From: Amanita rubescens
Taxonomy: Eukaryota > Basidiomycota > Agaricomycetes > Agaricales > Amanitaceae
DNA length: 64,000 nucleotides
Assembly (NCBI GenBank): GCA_015039365.1
Contig: WION01000202.1
Span: 1 to 64,000 of the forward strand
Reading direction: 5' to 3'
The position numbers and the translations under genes were made by a program. Positions 44,213 to 55,215 of the stretch are shown in pieces. The notes under the pieces are model-generated. The model was not told where the DNA came from. It made no database searches and saw only the letters and a program-made list of their open reading frames with translations. Each line of letters begins with the position of its first letter. Within the stretch, counting starts at the first letter, position 1.

Positions 44213-45815
44213 TCATCGCTTCTTTGCTGGTGATCTCATAGCCTCCTCTCCTGCCTTTCTCTTCAACCCAAATGTAACCCTACTCCTCTCCTTCTCACCC
44301 ACAGGTGTTCCAGCATGGGAGGCTGGCGCCTCAACTCCTGCCGCGGACGATATCCTGGAGAATCCTGGCCCTGGTGCAGGTGATGCACCCGCACTTCCGC
44401 ACGGCACAGGACTGCCTCCATTCGACAGCGACTGCACTGGCACCTAGCGGCCTCCGCTGCCTTCTGTGCCGCGTGCTTACTTTCTTTCTTTTTCTTCTTT
44501 TTCTCCGTTTTGCCTTTTGCCAACGGCTGAACATCTATATATTGTGGAACAGCACTACATTGTGCGTGAGACGTAGCTGAGTAGTATAAACGATGACACG
44601 TACCCTCTATTACCAACGGACAATACAAAATGTGCTGCTGGAATGCCTTAACGGGGTATCACCACTAGCCATTGAGAGTTGCTTCTTCTCCTCTGCAATC
44701 TTCTTCAGCTGTTTCTCCGTCTTCATCTTCCCCGATCCCTTTCCGTGGAACTTGTGCGACAATACTTTCCACGCTTCTTTGGGCGTCAACTCCCGACCAA
44801 ACTCATCGTAATAAACGATATTGATATCAGGCCTGTAATACATCACGGGCTTCATGCTGGTCTCGAAGCCGGTTCTCATATTCCTGTTGAGCTTGGTCTT
44901 TATTGCCACCACGCGATTGCATTTTTTCCAAATCCCGCCGTGTACCCTTCTCCGCTGTTCTGCCAGCCGCGACTGAATTTTCTCTCGCTCCGTTTGGTTG
45001 GCAGAAGGAGCCGCAAGAATCCCTTGTTTCCGCAGGATATTAAGGGTCGAGGTTTAACCACGATGGAAATAAGGCCGACAGAGCGAACGAGTTCCGCGGT
45101 ATCATCAAAGGTCAGGCCAGATTCGTACTCCTCTTCTTGGGCGTCCTCCGCTACATCCAAGGTCAGTAAAGTTTCTAGATGCGTGGCTAGTTAGCACGAA
45201 CTCTTTTGTGCAAGTTGTTCTGGTGTAAACTTCTTTGTTTTATGTAGCTTTGCTCGTCGTAAATGCGTCGAAGCCGATTTAAGTTCATCGTCGTCCACGA
45301 AATTCACATTGAAGTCGTGCTCCCGTTCAACAGGAACGATTGGTTTCTCGTCGACATCCATTTCGTCCCCATTAGGCTTCTCATCCACCTCTGTAAGGAA
45401 TTCTGCACGATGGACGCTCCTTCAACATAATTAGTTGAGAACGTACGAAAGTGATAGAAACATACCCCGAGTATTTTGAATCCGACATTCAGAGTCAGAT
45501 GATTCAACGTTCTCTAAACACATAATTGAAGGGGGAGTCGTTAGAGTGATGGAAAGTTAGGGTGGTGCAGATTACTGATATAGTACATCAGACTTATTGA
45601 CTGCTGCTGCTTGTTGCATCTCGTCATCTTTCTTCACTTTGGTTGAAGTGACGGAACTGCCAATCAACGTAAAAAACTGGAGAGATTCGGAAAGAATAGA
45701 GAACTTACGACTTCCAGAGTAACTTCCAAAAGCTCGTCATACTTTGACAAAACTGTTCTCTTCAGGCTTGTTCTTTTTGTCTCTTTCTGCCTCTGCTATC
45801 TCAATATTATGTAGG
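44213..45815 (-). pseudogene. SART1/SNU66 copy, left duplicate, degraded
   Basis: Reads the same C-terminus as the gene at 52302 (ERSRVTFGLKRKAGEEAM, stop at 44213) and the diagnostic DEFGRELTPKEAWKVLSHKF. It carries several deletions relative to that gene: about 30 bases near 44447 (loss of the AFMPLGGMTPV part), two near 44650, about 36 near 44850 (loss of NLDAFKN), and about 300 near 45050 that removes the SGMASTLNILRKQG segment. The homology stops at about 45815, directly after a conserved TATTATGTAG. Clearly not functional. It follows RRP46 tail to tail, as in the right-hand copy. Confidence 0.85.
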
Positions 45816-46016
45816 CACCGCGTCATACCACCCATAGGGTGAACACCGTGACCCATACCCGCGCGTTGCCCATTCCAGCCATGTTGTCGACGTCCGTGTT
45901 ACCCATACCTCGTGCGCCGTATGTTGGGCTCGTTCCTGCGCTTTTTCATCGTCTATTTTCTTCTTGATGTACTCGAGCAGTACTGATATCCCACTATGGT
46001 CCTCTGGAGGGCACAC
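45807..46016 (-). pseudogene. Fragment of the GNM-rich protein gene fused to the SART1 remnant
   Basis: The minus strand reads PPEDHSGISVLLEYIKKKID, then DEKAQERAQHTAHE, which matches the coiled segment [20 protein letters not shown] of the gene at 28670-29913. The middle ([16 protein letters not shown]) is missing, with a joint at a shared TACT sequence. A short piece of the tail repeat follows (near 45830-45900, GVHPMGGM). It abuts the truncated SART1 copy in the same orientation, so the two make a chimera of two unrelated loci. Confidence 0.7.
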
Positions 46017-46112
46017 GCGGCGTGGTCAAGCAACAGGCGCAGCGAACCAAAGTCGTGTCGCCTTTTGTCACGGGATTGATGCGGTCTGATCAGAATCAGA
46101 TGCCTTGCGCCC

Positions 46113-49100
46113 ATGGACAACCGATCCTCGTCCACTGCAGCAAAGAAATCGAAGAAAAGCGGAGGCTTAAAAAAATTCTTTCGAGATAGGATTAAGCGAC
46201 CCAAATCACTAACTGACGCCTCTGCTAGCCAGTTAAATTCGACGCGGGTTTCTGTCTCTTCAGCATCTAGCGCTCACGATCTTGTTCCAGGAAATAACAC
46301 AGGAAGTACAGAGCCAACAGCTTCCGGTAAGTATGTTAGCGTCATCTTAGTTTATCTACGACCACTCAACCTCCCTCGTATCAAGGTGAAATTACAATGC
46401 GCTGAATGTTCACATCTAAGAGATTGACCTCGGACACGTCTCAAAGGGCACGGCAGCGAAACCAGTCTTGCTTCGACTCCTACCATATGTAGTTCAACAT
46501 CCCTTTCTTCAGCACCCGGCACCTCGGGAAACAAATCTTCAACCGTGGCGGATCGTCAAGCGCAAGACTCCTTCCCGAAATCGACTGCCAAAGATATACT
46601 TGCAGTCGCTTGGACCGGTATGGAAATGTTGCTCAAGAAGGTCGAGGGATGTCTCTGTGGAACCTATGCGAAGGTGCCCATTGCCGCTCTTAACGCCATC
46701 ATCGACATAAAAAATGTACATTGTCAGTCTCAATGGACCACACACTTACTGACTCTCTTCTTCAGGCGGTTAAAGACAACAAGGGCGCCACCGAAACACT
46801 CATCATACAGACGGCCGAAAGACTCCTCGCCGTGGATAAGGCCGTGGACCAAGGTATCCCCGACTCTGCAAAGCCACGAATGACGGACTTCGCCGGGTAG
46901 GCCATTCACTTACCAAAATCAGAGACAATAACCAATGTGCTTGCAGGATCCTTCGGGATGAAATCCGCCGGCTAGAGCAAATGGCGTCGAAATGGACACT
47001 TGTACGGGTATTAGAGAACGAAGCAGACAGGAAGGCCATAGAGGACATATTCAGACGGATTGATGAAGCCACGAAGACTTTCCAGGTCAACCCAAACCTC
47101 TTATCAGATTAACAACTTGCTCATCCGTCACATCCAGCTCGACATCGCCTGGACCACCGAGAGACAGGTGAATATTATACTCTCTGAAATCAAGGTAAAT
47201 ATCAAAATCTTCTACTAGGACGAGCACTGATCATCCACCAGCTAATGCAGCCTCTTGACCGTGTTCGCGCTCGGAAGGCGATCTACAACGCAGACTTGGG
47301 GGCTGGGGCGGCAGTGACCCGCGAATCATGCACCGAAGAAACGCGCGAGGAAATTCGAAAGAGTATAATTGCATGGGCCAACTCGCCGGACGGTCCACCT
47401 GTCTTCTGGCTGACCGGCGAAGCTGGCTCCGGCAAGACGACCATCGCATATACTATTGCCCAATACTTCGACAGGCTTGAGAAGAAAGAACATGCTGAAC
47501 GGCACACCGTCTTGGGCGGCAACTTTTTTTGCTCCCGCCAATTTGAAGAGACAAGACGACATATCTACATTATTCCTACCCTTGTATACCAGCTCGCTCG
47601 AAAGTCGGGATCGTACGCCCACGCATTGCACGAATCGGACAAGTTCGACTCGGTCGACAAGTTGACCGAGCAGATGGAGGACCTCTTTGTTGGTCCATGG
47701 CAGCATTCCGAACCCCAACGTCATGCGGAGCTCCCACCTTACCTCATCGTCGTTGACGCATTGGACGAGATCGAGGCCGATGGAGGATCTACGTTTCTCC
47801 AAGATATAATCAAGTCAATCAACCGAGGTCACCTACGAGGAATCAAGTTTCTTGTCACAAGCCGACCAGACCCTCGTGTCGTCGAACTCTGCAAGCGCGA
47901 GCCCTTCTCGTCCAACGCTATCTATCGCCTGCAAGATGTGCCGGTTGAGCGTGTAGGATCAGACATCATCAAGTATCTGCGTGTCAAGCTTCCAAACTTC
48001 GTGGGCAAGCCAGAAGAACTGAAGACCATGGCACAGCTGGCGGACGGTCTTTTTATTTCCGCCGCAACCATCGTGAGATATTTGACACCACGTCCACGGA
48101 TCACAGTAGATGAGCAGTGCAAACTACTGAGCAAGCTGCAATCACCTTCAGCGAGTGATGCACGACAACCATTACTCATTGATGAGCTATACCAGCAAAT
48201 CCTGCGTGATGCCTTTTCTGGTCTCGACGACGACCTCTTCAATTCTCGTCTGCGCATCCTCCATACCTTCCTCTGTACATCCGAACGCACATCGGCATCT
48301 CTTGCTGCTGCCCTCCTCTCTGAATCTGAAGCAGTTGCAATCGCCGTCTTGAACGAACTTTACGCAGTTCTCTATTGCAAAAATGATCAGGTCCTTTGGT
48401 ACCACGCATCATTTCCCGACTTCATCTTCAGTCAGACACGATCAACATTCGAGCTCGACGGTCGTCGGATTTCCATGTCAATTGACAAGGCTCACCACCA
48501 TGCTCTTCTCACAAAATGTTGCTTCGATGTCATGAAGTCACTGCGTTTCAATATCGGTGACATCCCATCGTCGTTTGTGCTCGATGCTGAGGACCCAGAG
48601 CTGGCGAAGCGGATTGACACGAATACAAAGCTGTTGTGAGGTACGCCTCTCGGTACTGGGCTCATCATTTGGCCCTGACCGATGAAACGAACGGTGGTGG
48701 CCAGGACTTCTTCCATGATTGTATCACAGACTTTCTGCGTATCCGGATTCTGTTCTGGATCGAGGCGATGAACCTACTTGGATCCAGTGGTCAGTGTACC
48801 ACAATGCTTCAACGTGCGCGCGAGTGGGTCTTGAAGGTGGGATGCTGTCGCTTCGGATGCACAGTTTCTAACGCTGGTCAGTCAGAACGCGAACAGGCAA
48901 TCGGAACTTGCTGCCAACATTGCTGAAGCAGCGAATTTCGCTACTTACTTCAGTGCAAATCCACCAGCTTTGTCTACACCACACCTGTACATCTCAGCAT
49001 TGGCAACCTGGTCGACAGGGTCCACGCTCTCTCAACAATGGAGAGAGCAGTTCCCTCACATCCCTTCCTTCACTCATAGGAAGGCCACTGACGTGCCACT

Positions 49101-51147
49101 GATGGCTATACAAACCGGAAATGCCAATTCATCTGTCGCCTTCTCTCATGACGGCGTGCGCATCGTCTCTGGCTCATATGACGGCTCAGTGCGTGTGTGG
49201 GATGCCTCGACTGGGGCTGAGCTGAAGGTGCTCAACGGCCACACCGGGATAGTCTCTTCCGTCGCCTTCTCCCCTGATGGCACGCGCATCGTCTCGAGCT
49301 CATATGACGAGTCAGTGCGAGTGTGGGATGCCTCGACTGGGGCTGAGCTGAAGGTGCTCAATGGCCACACCGAGCGTATCTTTTCCGTCGCCTTCTCCCC
49401 TGATGGCATGCGCATCGTCTCTGGCTCATATGACCATTCAGTGCGGGTGTGGGATGCCTCGACTGGGGCTGAGCTGAAGGTGCTCTATGGCCACACTGGG
49501 CCCGTCTTTTCCATCGACTTCTCCCCTGATAGCACGCGCATCGTCTCTGGCTCAGGCGACAACTCAGTGCGGGTGTGGGATACTTCGACTGGAGCTGAGT
49601 TGAAGGTGCTCAATGGCCGCATCAGGGGCGTCTATTCTGTCGCCTTTTCCCCTGATGGTACACGCATTGTCTCTGGCTCAGATGACAGGTCAGTGCGGGT
49701 GTGGGATGCCTCAACTGCGGCTAAGCTGAAGGTGTTTAATGGCCACACCGACACCGTCAATTCCATTGCCTTCTCCCCTGATGGCACGTACATTGTCTCC
49801 GGCTCAGATGACTGCTCAGCCCGGGTGTGGAATGCCTCGACTGGGAGTGAGCTGAAGGTCCTCAATGGCCACACCGAGCACACCTTTTCCGTCGCCTTCT
49901 CCCCTGATGGCACGCGCATTGTCTCCGGCTCATATGATAAGTCAGTGCGAGTGTGGGATGCCTCGATTGGGGCTGAGCTGAAGGTCCTCAATGGCCACAC
50001 CAGGCCTGTCTTATCCGTCGCCTTCTCCCCTGATGGCACGCACATCGTCTCTGGCTCATCTGACAAGTCAGTGCGGGTGTGGGATGCCTCGACTGGAGCT
50101 GAGCTGAAGGTGCTCAATGACCACACCAGGTTCATCTTATCCGTCGCCTTCTCTCCTGATGGCACGCACATCATCTCTGGCTCATCCGACAAGTCAGTGC
50201 GGGTGTGGGATGCCTCGACTGGGGCTCAGTTGAAGGTGCTTAATGGCCATACCGGGTCCTTTTCTTCCGTCGCCTTCTCCCCTGATGGCATGTGCATTGT
50301 CTCTGGCTCGTATGATAACTCATTGCAGGTGTGGGACGCCTCGACTGGGGCTGAGTTGAAGGTGCTCAATGGCCACACCGAGCCTGTCAAGTCCCTCGCC
50401 TTCTCCCCTGATGGCACATGCATTGTCTCTGGCTCAGACGACAACTCAGTGCGGGTGTGGGATGCCTCGACTGGGGCTGAGCTGAAGGTGCTCCATGACC
50501 AAACCGATTGTGTCTCTTCCGTTTCCTTCTCCCCTGACGGCACGCGCATCGTCTTTGGCTCAGACGACAACTCAGTGCGAGTGTGGGATGCCTCGACTGG
50601 GGCTGAGCTGAAGGTGCTCCATGGTCACACCGAGCGCGTATTTACCGTCGCCTTTTCCCCTGATGGCACGCGCATCGTCTCTGGCTCAGATGACAACTCA
50701 GTGCGGGTGTGGGATGCCTCAACTGGGGCTGAACTGAAGGTGCTCCGTGGCCAAACCGATCGTGTCTCTTCCGTTTCCTTCTCCCCTGACGGCACGCGCA
50801 TTGTCTCTGGCTCATTTGACAACTCTATGTGGGTATGGGATGCCTCGACTGAGCCTGTACCAAATTTTCACACAGATTCGGTCAATTCCATTACCTCCCC
50901 AACTGATAGCACCTGCATTACCTTGGATGAACAACCTGCAAAGTTGTGTCGTGCTTACCCTGCTTGGATTACTGATACCCAAACCCACTGGATCCTTTCG
51001 GTCCTTGACGATTATCGGCTCATGTGGGTGCCACAGCTGGCTTATCCATACAGTATCATTATCATTTCCCGCAAAGGGTCCGCCTTTATTAACTTTCAAG
51101 ATTGCATGATTGGTCATGATTGGGCTGGTTGTTACAGAGCATTGTAG
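46113..51147 (+). CDS. NWD protein: NACHT NTPase with 14 near-identical WD40 repeats
   Basis: ATG 46113 opens a basic Ser-rich leader (KKSKKSGGLKKFFRDRIKRP). A helical domain (46545-47220, e.g. VAWTGMEMLLKKVEGCL) spans four introns. The NACHT part follows: Walker A GEAGSGKTTIAYTIA (about 47416), Walker B LIVVDALDEI (about 47745), SRPDPRVVELC, FISAATIVRYL and a winged helix (LWYHASFPDFIFS). A linker (RYWAHHLAL) is in another frame between about 48637 and 48840. Fourteen 42-residue WD40 repeats follow, then the tail common to mushroom NWDs (RLMWVPQLAYPYSIIIISRK; FQDCMIGHDWAGCYRAL). Similar NLR-type proteins govern heterokaryon incompatibility in other fungi; here that role is inference. Two indels at the linker may be real or sequencing errors. 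Confidence 0.88.
49126..50860 (+). repeat. WD40 coding repeat array, 126-base unit, 14 copies
   Basis: Fourteen in-frame units of 126 bases share long identical runs (GTGTGGGATGCCTCGACTGG; GCTGAGCTGAAGGTGCT). Protein unit: a variable triplet after GHT, then SVAFSPDGTRIVSGS, then a variable pair such as YDK, SDK or DDN, then SVRVWDASTGAELKVLN. The identity between units at DNA level is high enough to imply recent homogenisation by unequal exchange. Confidence 0.95.
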
Positions 51148-51450
51148 TTTGTAAACGTCCTGTATTTATGTGATAGCTCTACATTCAACTTTCGTTTGTG
51201 AATATGCCAGGTCGAGTTAAGCTACACTGCAACGACTGACTCTAGGAAATAAAACGAAAAAAAAAGTCGTAAAACCAATGTGTCTTTGTTTCTCATCTTC
51301 TTTCTGCGCTGGTCAAATCGATGGGCGACGGCGGGGCACCAAATTCGATGTCAAAAGCGGGAATGAAGAAAAAAGTCGTGTTTGCACATCTTCGCTTTCT
51401 TTAGTTTTGTTACCGCTAAACGTTGTAGATATCACTCCGGGTAATCATCA
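51148..51450. other. 3' region of the NWD gene
   Basis: No gene. A run of A (about 51256-51266) is present. Nothing else is recognised. Confidence 0.4.
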
Positions 51451-51810
51451 TTAAGTCGACGTGGGCGACGGCGGAGTCGATAACGGAAACAATAGAAGTT
51501 GGTAACGAGATGGTCTGGAGCGTAGTGACCTGTCTAATTTATCTTGAATTCTTGACCTCTGGAGCTCCTGATTCATTGCTGGACAGATCATTCCACTGCG
51601 AAAGCTACTATTAGGATCGGTTAACGGAGAGTGCACTAGTGAAAAATATGATTTATCGATGACTCGACGGCGTCGCTAACCTCTTTTAGGTCTTCTGGTG
51701 TCACGGCGCGGCAATAGAAATGGCTTGGACGCGCGCCCTGGCCAGGCACGTCGTCCGATCGGGATGACGGGAGCTCGTTGAATGGAGGTCCTGGCTGGCT
51801 GTTCACGGTT
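51451..51810 (-). other. Coding-like fragment, possibly RPEL-type
   Basis: The minus strand reads NSQPGPPFNELPSSRSDDVP and SHFYCRAVTPEDLKE (about 51805-51695). After a possible 45-base intron it reads RIQDKLDRSLRSRPSRYQLL (about 51560-51490). The last part resembles an RPEL actin-binding motif (L-x-x-x-L-x-x-RP) but lacks the final E-L. No start, stop or further repeats are visible. Weak, offered as a remnant. Confidence 0.25.
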
Positions 51811-51905
51811 CTTTTTTTTCTCTTCGTCTTTTTCCCCAGTTTCTTCTTACAATACCTTTACGACGCTCGTAGATAATTCCCAGGGGAAAACGTGCACCCT
51901 TATCG

Positions 51906-52284
51906 TGGGCCCTGGGCTTAAGACCTCCGGGTCGACAACGACGTCTGTCGGTCTCTCTTCGACGGGCGAGCTTATCGTTGATCAAAGCGAAGATCAACTA
52001 ATAAACCTGACTGCTTCGGGCTGCTTTGCTTTTTGCCGATCAAGATGCTCAATGTGTATGGTCAAGCTGGAAAAATGTTCCCGCTTCTAATCACGGATTG
52101 TTATCAATCAGGCCAGATAGCTGGCGTGCATGGAGGCTAGGGCAATACGGGACAAGATGAAGCGCCAGATCGTCAACACAGGTAAAAAGGAGCAAATTCG
52201 CATCCTTCTCCACCGATTAAACACGAAAAAGTACAAAAAGTACATGCCATGGAATCTGAGGACGATGACAAGCTGGAAAGATAG
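51906..52284 (+). pseudogene. RRP46 copy, right duplicate, 5' half deleted
   Basis: The segment begins with CTGGGCTTAAGACCTCCGGG, matching DNA upstream of the left RRP46 gene (43074-43098), and then jumps into the RRP46 coding sequence at SVGLSSTGELIVD (left position about 43796). About 700 bases, including the start codon and half the fold, are missing. A small deletion near 52028 shifts the frame in GCFAF, and another removes residues near 52095. The end of the frame (EDDDKLER-like) is still visible at 52255-52284. Not functional. Confidence 0.82.
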
Positions 52285-52301
52285 TTGAACTTTCACCATT
52301 C

Positions 52302-55215
52302 TCATCGCTTCTTCGCTGGTGATCCCATAGCCTCCTCTCCTGCCTTTCTCTTCAATCCAAATGTAACCCTACTCCTCTCCTTCTCACCCACAGGTGTTCC
52401 AGCATGGGAGGCTGGCGCCTCAACTCCTGCCGCAGACGATATCCTGGAGAATCCTGGCCTTGGTGCAGGTGATGCACCTGCGCTTCCGCCCGGTACAGGA
52501 CTGCCTCCATTCGACAGCGGCTGCACTGGCACTGGTGTCATTCCACCCAGTGGCATGAACGCAGCGGCCTCCGCTGCCTTCTGTGCCGCGTGCTTACTTT
52601 CTTTCTTTTTTTTCTGTTTCTCCGTTTTGCCTTTTGCCAACGGCTGAACATCTATATAGTCGCCATCTTGTGGAACAGCACTACATTGTGCGTGAGATGT
52701 AATTGAGTAGTATAAATGATGACACGTACCCTCTATTACCAACGGACAATACAAAATGTGCTTGTCCCGTTTTTTCTTGTCTCTGCTGGAATGCCTTATT
52801 CATACTTAACGGGGTATCACCTAGCCATTGAGAGTTGCTTCTTCTCCTCTGCAATCTTCTTCAGCCGTTTCTCCGTCTTCATCTTCCCTGAACCCTTTCC
52901 ATGGAACTTGTGCGACAATGCTTTCCACGCTTCTTTGGGCGTCAACTCCCGACCAAACTCATCGTAATAAACGATGTTGATATCAGGCTTGTAATTCTTA
53001 AATGCATCGAGGTTTTCACGGGCTTCATGCTGGTCTCGAAGCCGGTTCTCATATTCCCGTTGAGCTTGGTCTTTATTGCCACCACGCGATTGCATTTTTT
53101 CCAAATCCCGCCGTGCTACCCTTCTCCGCTGTTCTGCCAGCCAAAGGTCACGTTGCAACTGAATTTTCTCTCGCTCCGTTTGGTTGGCAGAAGGAGCCGC
53201 AAGAATACCTTGTTTCCGCAGGATATTAAGGGTCGATGCCATGCCAGATCCGTATGTTTGCTCGGCTGATGTTCCAGTACCGTCCTCGCCACCATCTTGC
53301 GTCGCCGTTGTCGCTTCTTCTTCCTCCGTCTTCTTAATGACATTTTCAAGTTCATTTAAAATAGCCATCTCATCGTCTTCGTCCTCCTCGTCTTTGACAA
53401 CCACTTCACCTGCTTCCAGCTCCTCCATCACTTCATCTCCAGGCACCATAGATGTATCCCGTGACATTGACCGTTGTTTCGCGTCTTCTTCCATGCCAGC
53501 TGTTTTCGATTCTTTCGGCTCGGGTTTAACCACGATGGGAATAAGGCCGACAGAACGAACGAATTCCGAGGTATCATCAAACGTCAGGCCAGATTCGTAC
53601 TCCTCTTCTTGGGCATCCTCCTCAACCTTGATACCATTCATTGCCTCTTCCTCTTCTTGTGCCCGCTGCTCTGCAACTACATCTAGGGTCAGTAAAGTTT
53701 CTAGAAGTGTGGCTAGTCAACACGAACTCTTTTGCGCAAGTTGTTCTGGTGTCAACTTCTTTGTTTTATGTAGCTTTGCTCGTCGTGAACGCGTCAAAGC
53801 CGCTTGAAGTTCGTCGTCGTCCACGAAATTCACATTGAAGTCGCGCTCCCGTTCAACAGGAACGATTGGTTTCTCGTCGACATCCATTTCGTCCCCATTA
53901 GGCTTCTCATCCGACTCTGCAGGCATTCTGCGCGATGGACGCTTCTTCTTAGTCTATAACATATTTGATTGAGAACGTACGAAAATGACAGAAACACACC
54001 TTAGGTTTTTTGAATCCGACATCACCTTCCTTCAGATAGTCAGATGATTCAACGTTCTCTATGAAGAGGGAGTCGTTAAAGTGATGGAATTGGGGTAGTG
54101 CAAATTATACTCACTGATATAGTCTATCGACAGGAGAGACTTATTGACTGCTGCTGCTGCTTGTTGCATCTCTTCATCTTTCTTTACTTTGGTTGAAATG
54201 ACGGAACCGCCTAATCTGAAGCCCTGCCAACGACATAAAAACCACGGCGCGAAGAGAGAAGAGAACTTACGACTTCCCGAGTACCTTCCAAAAACTCGTC
54301 ATACTTTGACAAAACTGTTCTCTTCATGCCTAGGTTCCCCTCAGCAAATTCCTCGTCATCGTAGCCGGTATAATCGCGTTTCTTAATCTTGAGTTCCTGG
54401 TTCTTTTTGTCTCTTTCTGCCTCTGCCATCTCAATATTATGTAGCTCATCCTCTGTTCCTCCATAAGAAGATTATTAAGATGATGAAAGTTTTAACTTGC
54501 CTTCGTTATCCAGGATGCGGCTATCTTTCAGTGTAAGTATTCGAGCGTCGCCTTCGTTCAGCTCGTCGAAGTCATGGCTAACCTTTAGCCCTTCAAGATC
54601 ACCTATGCGAGAACCGTTAGCATAAACCGATCATCTGACTCGTAACGTGTTGCTCACGCTCAGTGTACTCTCGACCTTCAAACACCTTATCCATCTGCTC
54701 CAACTCCTCCTGACGCTTCTGAGCCAGCTCTTTTTCCCGCTTCTTGCTTCTTTTAAGCCATTTTAAGGCACTGCCGGCGTCGCCATCTGCATCACCAAGA
54801 GTCGCACCTTTAAGCGATGCGTTGAGTTCCCGGCGATTTCGCACCCTGAGAAAGTGGACGTGTGAGCATCATTGCTCTTTTTCTTCACAGTCAAAGACAA
54901 GTGGGCCTAAGACGCCCATAGGCGAAGATGGAAGTGACTGTGATTTGCGAGGAAGAAAGGTACTCACTTTGCAATGCCATCAGCAATACGCCTATAGAAA
55001 AACAGGAAACATTAGTCGCTACAAAGTGGAGGCTGATAGGTTCCATACTTTGTCTCCCGTTCCTTTGCTTCTGCCTCTCGATGATTGGCATAGTTTCGCG
55101 CAGCCTGCTGTTCTTTGTCATCTGCAGGAGCCTTGTCTTCTGTGAGAGGTTTGAGGCCAAGAGAGATACGAATCTTATTGGTCTCTTCAAGACTTATGCT
55201 CTCTTCCATCGACAT
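52302..55215 (-). CDS. SNU66: SART1/Snu66, U4/U6.U5 tri-snRNP protein
   Basis: Spliceosomal tri-snRNP component. Start at 55215 (MSMEESISLEETNKIRISLG), the conserved Hub1-interacting type N-terminus. Then LKWLKRSKKREKELAQKR, YDDEEFAEGNLGMKRTVLSK, NFVDDDELQAALTRSRRA, SGLTFDDTSEFVRSVG, YGSGMASTLNILRKQGILAA, DEFGRELTPKEAWKALSHKF with HGKGSGKMKTEKRLKK, MNKAFQQRQEKTGQAHFVLS and the C-terminal VTFGLKRKAGEEAMGSPAKK; all SART1 hallmarks are in order across many short introns. One oddity: at 52816 two bases are missing relative to the left copy, which puts a stop (SMAR-TGA) just before DTPLSMNKAF. If real, the last third is lost. Otherwise the gene is complete. Confidence 0.85.

Noticed and set aside
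49146..50822. Several minus-strand ORFs with a repeated CTCCGAGCCAGAGA-type reading
   Set aside because: They are shadows of the WD40 repeat array on the other strand; their repetition follows the 126-base unit.
49126..50860. Regularly spaced repeats that could suggest a CRISPR-like array
   Set aside because: The unit is 126 bases, fully coding and continuous, with no spacers; this is a eukaryotic WD40 array.
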